From NCBI GenBank assembly GCA_013399015.1, contig VWZX01000996.1:691052-755051 (forward strand): a stretch of 64,000 bases of DNA, read 5' to 3'. The translations under genes and the position numbers were made by a program. The stretch is from Galbula dea. Taxonomy: Eukaryota; Chordata; Aves; Piciformes; Galbulidae. The notes beneath the pieces are model-generated. The model did no database searches, was not told the origin of the DNA, and saw only the letters and a program-made list of their open reading frames with translations. Positions 52,492 through 63,000 of this stretch are shown here, piece after piece (the stretch's first letter is position 1; every line of letters starts with the position of its first letter).

Positions 52492-52588
52492 TGTTTTTGG
52501 GTATGGTGGAAATACTGACCCCTGGACATTGGGATGGGATGTGTGGAGTGAGTGTGTCTGCATGGGAGAGGGAGGGAGAGAAAGTGTC

Positions 52589-52616
52589 TGTGTGTGTGTG
52601 AGTGTGTGTGTGTGTA
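52589..52616 (+). repeat. (TG)n microsatellite
   Basis: Interrupted TG run ending at TGTGTGTGTGTATTG, just before a CR1 copy. Confidence 0.88.
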
Positions 52617-52627
52617 TTGCCTCCCTC

Positions 52628-53155
52628 TCTACTCTGCCCTAGGGAGGCCACATCTGGAGTCCTGGCTCCCCTTCTGGGCTCCCCAGTTCCAGAGAGACAA
52701 GGAACTACTGGAGAGAGTCCCGCAGAGGCTAGGAAGATGCTGAGGGCACTGGAGCAGCTCTGGCAGGAGGAAAGGCTGAGAGCCCTGGGGCTGCTTAGCC
52801 TGGAGAAGAGCAGCCCCAGAGGGGAGCTGCTCAATGCTGAGCAACAGCTCAAGGCTGGGGGCAAGAGGCTGGGGTCAGACTCTGCTCAGTGGTGTCTAGG
52901 GACAGCCCAAGGGGCACTGGGCACCAACTGGAAGCCAGGAGGTTCCAGCTGAGCAGGAGGAGAAAGTTGTTTGTTGTGAGGGTGTTGGAGCCCTGGCCCA
53001 GGCTGCCCAGAGAGGCTGTGGAGTCTCCTTGTGTGGAGAGATTGCCAAGGCAGCTGGAGGAGATCCTGGGCAAGCTGCTGTGGATGCCCTGCTGGAGCAG
53101 GGGGGTGGGCTGGATGATGCCCAGAGGTCCCTTCCAGCCCCCACCATGCTGGATT
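52628..53155 (+). mobile_element. CR1 LINE, long young-looking 3' fragment
   Basis: About 530 bp in sense orientation, beginning GGGAGGCCACATCTGGAGTC and ending with GCCCAGAGGTCCCTTCCAGC and CATGCTGGATTCTGTG. It sits 140 bp after the SRGAP2 poly(A) signal. Confidence 0.93.
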
Positions 53156-54189
53156 CTGTGTGCTTTCCTCAGCAGGCAGCACTGCCTTTGGGAGTTTTGA
53201 GGAATCCTCAGGAATTTGAATAGCAGCTAGCACTGGTAAGTGGCTGAGGAGGAGCCTGCAGGCTGCAGATATGCACCATGTCCTTCAGAGGCATGGGGAG
53301 GGCTGGATGACAGTGGGGAAGGAGCAGCATGGTGCTTAGAAGATCTGGAGAACAAGTGATTCAACAGTGGTGCTTGGAACGGCAGCAGGCAGAGCCCTGA
53401 TTTCCCCACTCTTGGCTTGCACACACCTCCCAGGAGCAACAACAGGAATCAGTGGAGCATCAACTTCCCTTGCAGTGACCTGATTTAAAAATGCTTAATC
53501 TTGATGATTTTCCTGGAGAGGATGGGCCTCCAACTGCCCCTGGGAAAGAGGATTTAAGATTGAGATTATGGATTGAAAAATTATTATCGTTGGCTTCCCC
53601 CCACCTCCATTTCCCAATGTGCTTTTATCAGACCTCAGGGAGGAATTTGGTCATTTCAGATTCTCTTTGCTTGGCTTTGAGGGAATTAATTATTTACAGT
53701 GTGGTTTGATGTTTAACCAAGTCAGTTTGGGTTGTGCTGGAAGTCAGCTGAGGACATCTCACCCTCTTGTCCCTGGGCTGAGCTCCTGCATGGGTAGAGC
53801 ATCCCTGTGCTCCCCAGGACCAGGACGTGGAGGGGGCTGGGACAGCTGTTCCCCACCTCTGGAAGAGCTGCTGCAGGGCTTCAGGAGCTGGGGGCTGCTT
53901 TTACTTACTCCTGTAGCTCTGAAATGACAGCAGCCTGATTGGTGATGGGCAGCCTGGGCATCTACAGTAGGCAGGGCAGGACTGCTCCCCAGGATCTGCC
54001 TCCTGGGGCTCAGGTTGCTGCTGCAGGACTTGTTTTGCTGGTAAAAGCCCCAGATTTCTGCCAAGTGCAGGCTTGCTCTGCAGCAGGAGGGGACAGACCT
54101 CTGCCTCTAATGCCCAGTGTCATTTTTCTGCTGCCTTGCAAAGCAGGCTGTGCCAAGCAGGCTGTGCCCTGCCTTTCTGCCCCAAGCCC

Positions 54190-54450
54190 TCCGAGTTCAA
54201 GGCGCCTGCTGCAGGCAGAGCTCGCTCCTTGCCCTTGATTTTTTAGGCTTTGCTGCCACCGTCTGGAACAATTCTTTGTATCCCGAAGAGGTGGAAGGCC
54301 CCGGGTTTGCTCTCCCCGTCGGAGGTGGGCGCTCCTGTCACCCGTGGGCATGGCACAGCCCCGGGATCTCGCTGTGTGTTTGGGGCTAACTGCGGTTCGC
54401 TGGTCTCTGACCATGGATGTGACCGGTCTCAGCAGCTCGGATGGGATTTG
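54190..54450 (+). promoter_or_regulatory. CpG-rich patch, candidate IKBKE promoter area
   Basis: CpG dinucleotides are clustered here (CCCGAAGAGG, CCCCGTCGGA, CCCGGGATCTCGCTG, GCGGTTCGC) while nearly absent in the surrounding 10 kb. It lies about 2.5 kb before the IKBKE start codon. A TATATAA occurs at 54636-54642. No transcript evidence. Confidence 0.35.
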
Positions 54451-54990
54451 GCTGTCAGCCTGCAGATGAGGAGGAGGAAATCTCCTCCTGGGGTAGCCTG
54501 GGAAGGGAAATAAGCTAGAAAATGGCAAAGGAAGGGATAAGGAGGTCTGAAAGGGCTGAGCTCTATCACAGGGCAACACCTGGAGGTGGAGTTCCTGGGC
54601 TTGGACTAGGGTCTCCCACCAAGGCTGGACCTGGCTATATAACCAGGCAGGAGAGCTGCTGGGGTAACTGGGATGTCTTGGGACAGCTGCTGGGGTAACT
54701 GGCATGTCCTGAAGCCCCTGAGCTCCAAGCACTGGCACCACCCTGGCAGCAAGGTGTTCTGGTTTCCCTTCTGGACCTGCCTGTGGAGAGCTGTGTGGAG
54801 TCTGGCAGCACAACCTGAAAATAATCTTTTGTTTTGGGGGTGTTCTAAAAACGTTTGAATCATTTCCTTCCTGTCTGCCCTTGCCCCGCACCAGCCCAAA
54901 CCTGCTCAGTGAAAGGTGAAGCCAGGTGTAGAGGTCAGAAGCCTCAGGAAAATGCTTGGGTGAGTTTTCTGGCTTGAAAAAAAATCTGGG

Positions 54991-55000
54991 TTTCAGTTTC
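54991..55000 (-). promoter_or_regulatory. ISRE-like element
   Basis: TTTCAGTTTC reads GAAACTGAAA on the minus strand, the core GAAANNGAAA bound by IRF and ISGF3 factors. IKBKE is known as an inducible, interferon- and NF-kappaB-responsive kinase gene. A single site is weak evidence. Confidence 0.35.
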
Positions 55001-55176
55001 TTTTCATAGGAGAGAGCCGAATCACAGGACAGGCTCCTTCCCTCTTCCACCAGCCTGGGATGTGCTCCCTGTGCTCTGGGGCTCCTGTGTGGGAGCTGAA
55101 CTCACAGGGGTGCAGGGAAGGGAGCACGATGCCATTGCACCCACAGCAGCAACTCCCCTTTGGGAGAAGCTGAGTT

Positions 55177-55186
55177 GGAATTTCCC
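55177..55186 (-). promoter_or_regulatory. NF-kappaB-like site
   Basis: GGAATTTCCC reads GGGAAATTCC on the minus strand, a full match to GGGRNWYYCC. It lies 177 bp after the ISRE-like element and 72 bp before a strong donor (GAG/GTAAGA at 55258) that could end a first non-coding exon. Confidence 0.4.
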
Positions 55187-56027
55187 TCTGGAGGTTTTTA
55201 CTCGCTTCTCTTCCTTGTGTTAATTGCACTTATCTACAACTTCACTGGTAACCTGAGGTAAGAAACTGAGCCGTGGGGGGGGTTTTCTGCATGGGGAAGG
55301 GTTTCTCAAGCATCTCCAGCCCAAATCCAATGATCTTTTTGCCTGGTAAGTGAGGGATACAGCAGGTACCCACCCTGCATCTCCAGCCTGCGCCCACAGC
55401 ATGCGAGCTTGGCCAGTGCTGGGGGGATGGATGGATGGTGCTGGCTGGAGGGAGGCAGGCACAGCCTGAAGGACACATTACCACATGCAATGGAAAACAA
55501 GGCTTGAAATGTCTTCAAGCAGTCACCCTGTCCCTTTCTCTTCCTGTTAGCTGAGGTGCAGCAAAGTGACTTTAATCAAAGTGACTGAAAGTTTCTCTCG
55601 GTTAGACTCACGTCACTCTGCTTCCGCAGCTCCAGACTCAAGAACTCTGCTCCCCAGCCCCAGCCTGAGACACCTCTTCCATAAGCTCAGGGCAAGGACC
55701 AGCCTGTGCCCCCCAGTTTGTCAGCTCAGCACCCCTGCAGTGGGTTTCTCCAGCAGACTCACCCAGAGCTGGGAAACGAAGCTCAGCAGGAATTAGCAAA
55801 CTAGTTAGGCACAGAGTTTGTATGCAGACTGGTGAGGTGTCAGACGGATTTTGGCTATGCTACACACGGGTGTATTCACACACCTAGTGAGCTTCATTTT
55901 GGGAGGACAGAGCCTTCAGACACACATCCATGCCAGCCTGAAATAATTCCTGCCAGTGAGCCCCTGGCTGCTGGTGAGGTGAGGTGGAGGCACCTCTGAG
56001 CCAGGAGGAGAGCAGGAATCAGGAGTA

Positions 56028-56190
56028 TATCCTGCATCCCTGCATCCAGTATCCCACCCAGCATATCCTGCTCAGTATCTTACATCCCACTCTGCATCCA
56101 TCCCATCCTGCATCCTGTGTCCTGCCTCCCACCTAGCATCCTGCTCAGTATCCTACATCCCACCCTGCATCCTGTGTCCCACCCTGCACC
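56028..56190 (+). repeat. CATCC-type minisatellite upstream of IKBKE
   Basis: Irregular units such as CATCCTGTGTCC, CATCCCACCCTG and AGCATCCTGCTCAGTATC alternate through 160 bp of pyrimidine-rich sequence. Confidence 0.85.
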
Positions 56191-56917
56191 CGTGAGTGCA
56201 GATGGACTGATGTGGTGCTGTGTCCTGTGCCAGGTGCAGCCAGTGCTGAGCACTGACCCCACTCACCACAGGTGCCCAGCACAGCTAGTGAAGGCTGAAC
56301 ACAGATCCTGGATGCAGATCCTGACCTGGATCTGCTTCCCACCTCCCCTTTGCAGGCAAGGCTGTGTGCTGGCAGATGCCCAGCACCATTTGCTGTTAGC
56401 AGAGTCCCTCCCAGCTCCTCCAAAGCACAGTGGCTGTGGAGCTCAGCACCCTGAGGACGGCTGCAACTCTGGGAATTTTTTTTTCTCAAGCAGGAAGCTG
56501 AAGCATTTCCTCCTCCAGCCGCAGCTGATGCTTGCAGAGCGAGTTTTGCAATCCCCTAGGTTTCTGTTCTCGGGGTGGGGAGGTTCCTCTCAGCACCACC
56601 TTTTACAGCTCTGGAGCTTTGTTTGCTCCTAGTTTTTTATTTAGTTAGGGTTGTTGTTTGTTTGTTTGGGTTTGGGTTTTTTTTGCACCTCTGTCAGTGT
56701 TTCTCTGCCAGCCTCGACGACTCCCAGCCAGGGGCTGGATTTTTGGTAGCTCTGTCCATGCTCAGCCCTTCGATTCCAGCGAGGTAGGAGGAGGCTAGCG
56801 GCTGCCTGCCAAGGGCTGCGTCTTGTGGCCACCTCTTCTTCCCTTTCCATTGCCCGGCGAGGACAGATCAACCCTGGGGTTGGCACAGGCCAGCTCCCCC
56901 TCCACCCCACCCCACAG

Positions 56918-57018
56918 CAGTGCTGCTGGAGATGCAGAGCACCCCAAACTACCTCTGGAGCACCGAGGACCTCCTGGGCCAGGGTGCCACGGCTTGTGTC
57001 TACAAAGCTCGCAACAAG
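56918..57018 (+). other. IKBKE: IKBKE first coding exon including 14 nt of 5' UTR
   Basis: A pyrimidine tract and CCACAG at 56912-56917 precede the exon. The 5' UTR part is 14 nt, so at least one upstream non-coding exon is required. A CAGCAG tandem acceptor could shorten the UTR by three nt. A purine (G) at -3 gives the ATG a fair start context. Confidence 0.75.
56932..57018 (+). CDS. IKBKE: IKBKE exon: start codon, kinase N-lobe, residues 1-29
   Basis: Reads MQSTPNYLWSTEDLLGQGAT and onward to KARNK, with donor GTGAGC. The ATP-binding glycine-rich loop LGQGATACV is intact. Confidence 0.97.
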
Positions 57019-60000
57019 GTGAGCGAGGGAGGGGTTCAGCCACCCCAAAACCAGCCCCCCCCCAACCGTCCTGCCCCACGGTGTGGGGATGCTTGGGCTC
57101 CCCTCTGCTCGCCCTCCCAGGAGCTCCCAGGCAGTCAGAGGCTGCTTTGAGTTTTATTTTCATTTTCTAGTTGGCACTTTCCCTACAGGCACCAGCTCAG
57201 GTCTGGTGGGTCCAGGGCAGCTTTTGGGGTGCTCGCAGCCAGGTCCTGCTCACCAGCTACCACCATCCCCATGCATGGTCGGGGGGGGGAAGGGGCTGTT
57301 TTCAGGGGAATGCCCAGGGGTTTTGAAAACTCCATCCCTGGCTATTTGCATATTTCGTGCAAACACTTGCCACGGTTGGAACAGAGCCTCTGTGGCTCGC
57401 TGGCCTTTGAAGTTCACTGAGCAAAACTGTCTGAGCATGGAGCAGGGCAGAGGGGGAGCTTGGAGGGTGGTTTGCAAGGAGCTTCATCCCGCAGGGAGCG
57501 GAGGGGGAACTGCCAGCCTCTGCTCTGGCTATAAGCTCTTTAAACACGCTGCTGTGAAGCACGTGGGCTTCAGGGGCAGGAAGCAAAGGGAGGGGAATAA
57601 CAGCTCTTGGCTTTTGCAGGGGAGAAACAAAGGCTGTGGGATGCCTCTTCAACAAACACTATATAGTGTTGGTGTAGTTTGCATCCTGAGTGGGATGTGG
57701 GAGCAGTAACGGAGCTGATGGAGCTGCTATAGGGTGTGGATGGTGCCACCTCCTGTTTACTCTTTCCTCTTTTTATCTCTTTCCTCTTTTTTTCCTCTTT
57801 TCCCAGAAATCAGGAGAGCTGGTTGCTGTGAAGGTCTTTAATAATGCCAGTTACCTCCGGCCCCAGGAGGTCCAGATGAGAGAGTTTGAGATGCTGAGGA
57901 AGCTGAACCATAAAAACATTGTCAGATTGTTTGCTGTGGAGGAGACAGTAAGTGGGAGCTGTGCCTGGAAATTCTGTGTGCCAAAAAGGCCAGCGCCGTG
58001 GGGAACTGCCCTGAGCTGTGGGATGGGGAGCTGTGGTCCTGGGCTGCCTGCTCCTCCCACATCCCTCCACCCCTGCACCTCAGCACCGGTGGCACTGGGT
58101 CACTGTGCTGGAGCATGGATGTGACCTGCTGCTGTTGTCCTCTGGCCAGTCCCATGGCACAGTGAGGGCATCCTCCAATACTCCCTTTGAAAGCCAGGGA
58201 CCCAGCAACCAAGGGAGGGGACTCAGTCCTGCCTGGGGTGGGGACAGGCCGCCAGCTGGGGCACAGAGCAGACTGAGCCCTCATGGGTGCTCCCCACCAC
58301 AGGGCAGCAGCAAGCAGAAGGTGCTGGTGATGGAGTACTGCTCGAGTGGCAGCTTGCTGAACGTGCTGGAAGATCCAGCCAACGCCTTCGGCTTGGCCGA
58401 GTCTGAGTTCCTCATCGTGCTGCAGTGTGTGGGTGAGTGTGGGGGTCCCTGTGCCCCCAGCCTGGGGTGGGCAACTCCCTGCCACCAGGAGCACAGCCTA
58501 AGGACCAGAAGCTGTAGGCAAGGGACCTCACCGTGCTGGTGGGACGCTGTGAGCACCAGCCCTGGGCTATGAGGGCTGGGCCGAGCAGCCAGAAGCAGCA
58601 ACTCTGAATGGAGTTAGATTTGTGAGCTCTGTGTTCAGGGAAGCCTGAGGGTATCTCCTCACAGACCTGCTGCAGGAAGCAGCAGTGGGAACAGGTTGTT
58701 AGTCAGGGAGAAGCACAAGGGCAGCACCCTATGGTGTGCTCGCTCATCCTCTCCGTTCCAGCAGTCATGTTGGTCCCCATTTGATTGTAACCAGCCCTGG
58801 GGTTGTTTCCTCTCTGGTCCTTCTCCTGTTCCTACACTTAAATAAAACCCACTGGAGCAAGGTGCTGCAGCCCTCACACTCAGGTACTGCCTTCCTCCCT
58901 GACTTGTGCCCAGTGGCAGGGATGAACCATCTCCGGGAGAACGGCATTGTGCACAGAGACATCAAACCTGGAAACATCATGAGGCTGATGGGGGAAGATG
59001 GGCAGAGCATCTACAAGCTGACAGATTTTGGGGCTGCCCGAGAGCTGGATGATGATGAGAAGTTTGTGTCTGTCTATGGGACAGAGGAATATCTGGTGAG
59101 TATGGTGTCTCACCACTCTGGTGGCTCCTGGGGGAAGCTGGTCTCCATCCCTTCACCCAACAGCTGGGCAACTTGTAGAGAGCAGCAGTGACCTGGAGAG
59201 CCCAATCTCAAAGGCTCCAGGCTCTCTGAAGCGAGGAAGGGCTCAGCATCTTTGGCATAGAGTTACAGATGGGGTTTTGGTTGGAGCACCCAGCAGTAGA
59301 AGTGATCACAGTGAGCCCCCAGGTGTCAATCCCAGTGGCAAGGCTTGGTGCCTGCTGCAGACATGCTGGCCATGGTGGCAGTGCCACTCCTTCCTTCGCC
59401 CCTGCAGCACCCAGACATGTACGAGCGCGCGGTCCTGCGCAAGCCGCAGCAGAAGGCTTACGGCGTCACCGTTGACCTCTGGAGCATCGGCGTCACCTTC
59501 TACCATGCTGCCACCGGTAGCCTCCCCTTCATCCCCTTCGGGGGACCTCGCAGGAACAAGGAGATCATGTAGGTACCACCTGCAGCTGGGAGAGGAGGTA
59601 GGGCCAGGGCTGGTGGCCTTGGGGGCGGTGGAACAACCTGGCTGAGGCTTGGTGCGTGCTAGCAGCACTGTGTGACTGTGTGCTCTGATTTATTGCTTGG
59701 TTAGTGCCATGCAGCCTAGACAGCCCTGAAATGTAACCCTGAAGAGTGTGTGTGCAGTGTGGGAAAGGATTGCTGCCCCACTCACCTTGTTTGCCCTCAA
59801 AATGCATCCTTGTGACTTTGTGGCTGAACAGCTGAAGAGGAGGCAGGGTCTGGGGTGTGTTAAGAAGAGTGTGGCCAGCAGGCCGAGGGAGGTTCTTCTC
59901 CTACTTTGCTCTGCCCTGTTGAGGCCACAGCTGGAGTAGGGGCCTCAGTTCTGGGCTCCCCAGTTCCAGACAGACAAGGAACTACTGGAGGGAGGTTGTG

Positions 60001-63000
60001 GAGTCTCCTTGTGTGGAGAGATTGCAAAGGCAGCTGGAGGTGACCCTGGGCAAGCTGCTGTGGGCGCCCCTGCTGGAGCAGGGAGGTTGGACTGGGTGAT
60101 CCCCAGAGGTCCCTTCCAACCCCAACCTTGCTGGGATTCTTTTAAAGTTCACATGAAAGTTTTTTATTGTTCCTTAAAGTATTTTCCCTCTGTGCATTTC
60201 TTCCCTTCTGGGAATCATGTCTTTCCCAGCCCATCCATACTCTGCCCTTTCCCTCTTGGCTGATCCCAAGGGACACGGTGCCCAAACAGAGGTCACTTGG
60301 CTCCTTTGAACTCCAAGGAATTCCTTTCCACAGGTATAAAATTACCACTGAGAAGCCTCCTGGAGCCATCGCAGGGATCCAGAGGCAGGAGAACGGCAGC
60401 ATCGAGTGGAGCTATGAGCTGCCCATCACCTGCCGGCTCTCCACGTGAGTGTCCCCTGCCAGGCTCAGCTCCCCCTGCGAGTCTGGGGTCCTGGCACCAA
60501 GGCTGGAGAAGGACATCCCACCTCAGACTGCACAGGAAGTTTTATTAAGGCAGAGGAGCTTTTCCTCTGCAGATGTCTCAGCTCTCAGACCAGCCCTTAG
60601 CTTTAAAGCCAGGAAAAGGAGGTGTAAGGCAGCACACTGTCTCTGTGGGGACAGGAGCTCGGCTGCAGGACAGGGGCTGCACATCCCCCCAGCCCCATGG
60701 GTGACCACATCAATGACTCAGGGTTATGCCAATCTGTGCAAACATCTCTTCTGTTGCTGCTGCAGGGGGCTGAAGGACCAACTGATACCCATTTTGGCTA
60801 ACATCCTGGAGGCAGATCAGGAGAAGTGTTGGGGATTCGACCAGTTCTTTGCAGGAACCAATGATATTTTGCACAGGATGGTGGTGGAGGTCTTCTCCCT
60901 GCAGCAGGCTTCCTCCCACCGCATCTACATCCACTCCTACAACACGTAAGGAGACAAGGCTGTGTTGAAAGGGAGTTTGGGAATTGAGCTCAGGAGCCTC
61001 AGGCCATCATTTCAGGAGATGAAGTTGTTGGGGGGTGGGGGGAAGTGCCAGTTCCCTTTGCACCATAGTTAAACCAGGTTAGAACTAACCAGGCTCAAAC
61101 CAGCCTTTACTGGTACTATCTGGCAGCTCCTGGTGTGGCACATGGAGAGCCCCAGGGAGGTTGTCCAAAGAGGCTCCACTGACCTCGTGGGATATTTTGC
61201 TATGAGAAGAGGATAAAAGGCTGTTGAAGTTGTGGCAATCTGAGCACTCAGCTCGCTGTTCATTCCCCATCCTTGTTTCTTTTTCATTGCAGTACTACCA
61301 AGTTTTTAGATGCTGTCCTCAAACAAACCAATATAGTCCCTCACCACCAAGAGTATTTTTTTGAAGGTTCTCTGTGTGAGTTGGATCCTAATCTGCAAGT
61401 TCATAACTTCTGCAAAACCACAGAGCACAACCCTCTGACCTTGCTGAGCACCTCCGAGCCACCAGAAGATGTGGTAGGAGTGAGATACAGAGACCGTGAG
61501 TGCATTGGCTTGGAGATAGACCAGGGTGTGGAGGGGGGGTGGAGCCTTAGGAGAGACTTACTGGAACTGTTATCCTCACAGACTGCAGTGGGAGGTGGAG
61601 GATGATGATGCTGGTGAAGGATTAGGAGGGTTCAGGGGCCCAGCTCTGTGGGGTTGCTCCTGGGCAACCTCCTGTGAAATCCTGAGCAGCTGCAGGGTTT
61701 GCTCTGGTGGGTGTGAGCCACCCCTGGGGATCTGCAACCACGCTTAGGCTCTCTGAGCTCCCTCCCAGAAGCTCTCTGACCTCTGTCTGTCTTTCCAGCG
61801 GCCCTTGAGTTTCCCAAGTTCATCCCCAAGGTGGATGTGGTGGCTGACTGCAGTACAGCTAAGGTAGCTGGGGGTGTCCCCAGCCTGGGGAGGCCCTGGT
61901 TGAGGGGACCCAGGCTCTGGCAGTGCCCCTTGCTTTGCAGAGCGTGGTGGGTGCTGGGCACCAGACCCTGCGCATCGCCAGGGCCCTGCGGTGCTGCCGG
62001 GAGCTGCTGGCCAGAGGTCTCCACTGGGTGATGTGAGTGCTGGGGCCACCCTGGGCACAGGTTTTCTCCTCAGCAGGCAGAGAGGAGCCACCAGCTCCAT
62101 CTGAACCCCCCCACCACACACAGGCAGCCCCAGGATGGGGCTCAAGCTGCTGTGTTGGATGAGCTCTTCTCTCTCTTGGCAGAGGGAACCTGAAGGCAGA
62201 GTGCTTGAGGATTTTGGAGCAGAAGAGAGGAGCTCATTCGGTGCTCACCTGCCTGCAGCTCACTGAGGTGAAGACTCAAGTGCTGTAAGTGTGGCTTTGC
62301 AGCTGTGGGGCTGCAGCAGGTAGCATTTGGGACTCTCAAAGGTGCCTGAACAATCAGAAATAGGTACAATTCCAGGAGTGAGCTGGTGGCTGGAAGGTAA
62401 GAGGCTTTTTGACTCCACGTGGAGGCTGTAGGACATGAGCTGTTTTGGCTGCTTCTGCCTCCTTGCTGCAGCTTTTAATGGTCATTTTCTGGTTTCACAG
62501 GAGCCCAGAATTATTCCTTGCTCCCTGGTTCCTGCTCCAGGGTTTTCAGACTCTGTGAGCCACAAAGAAGGTGGCAGGGCTCCTGCTGCCAGGGCGTGGG
62601 AAAGGGAACCAGAGCCCCTGCTGACAGCAGAGTTAAAATATCAGGCAGCATGGCATCAGCTGCAAGGTTTTCTCTGAGCTCTGGCCACCATCACTGACTC
62701 TGCTCCCTACAAACAGCCATGGAGAGCTGAGCACAGGGAGCATCAGGCAGTGCCAGGGAGGGCAGCCAGAAGCCCATCACCTGCCTTCCCCATGAGCTGG
62801 CACCCTCCCTGACCACACTGTCCTGGTGAGGTGTCTCTCACCTCCATTCAAGAGGCTCCACAAATGCAGTATTCATTGGAGGCTGGGTTACAGAGGAAGC
62901 CTTGGCTGCCCTGGGCAGGAATCCATGCCCCATTCCCACTCCTGATGCCCCAGGGAATGCTGAACCCATTTCATCCAGAGCAAAGCCCACAGTTGTTTTG

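Larger units (their letters stand above)
46597..52510 (+). other. SRGAP2: SRGAP2 3' UTR (end inferred)
   Basis: About 5.9 kb of non-coding sequence follows the stop. The best terminal poly(A) signal is AATAAA at 52486-52491, followed by GT-rich sequence; an earlier AATAAA lies near 49703. The stretch includes a (CA)n at about 48365-48388, a T/G-rich tract at 50088-50160, a (GT)n at about 51240-51261, a 39-bp VNTR at 51336-51490 and an AT-rich end with two UGUAUAUA sites. I see no conserved reading frame in it. Confidence 0.6.
53156..56917. other. SRGAP2-IKBKE spacer and 5' region of IKBKE
   Basis: No CR1 copy is seen here, unlike the flanks. Contents: an AT-rich stretch at 53480-53710, a CpG-rich patch at 54190-54450, a TATA-like box at 54636, a 31-bp direct duplication at about 54655-54708, ISRE-like and kappaB-like sites at 54991 and 55177, a CATCC-type minisatellite at 56028-56190 and C/EBP- and kappaB-like sites at about 56544-56587. 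At least one 5' UTR exon of IKBKE must lie here or nearby. A 346-codon open frame on the minus strand (54010-55050) is not convincing. Confidence 0.6.

Noticed and set aside
54010..55050. 346-codon open frame on the minus strand in the spacer
   Set aside because: No recognisable domain, low-complexity proline/serine content, and it covers the CpG-rich patch where stops are rare by composition. No intron signals or neighbour support.
62185..62200. Alternative acceptor two nt downstream at the IKBKE exon 62183
   Set aside because: It restores the methionine codon but reads a TGA two codons later.
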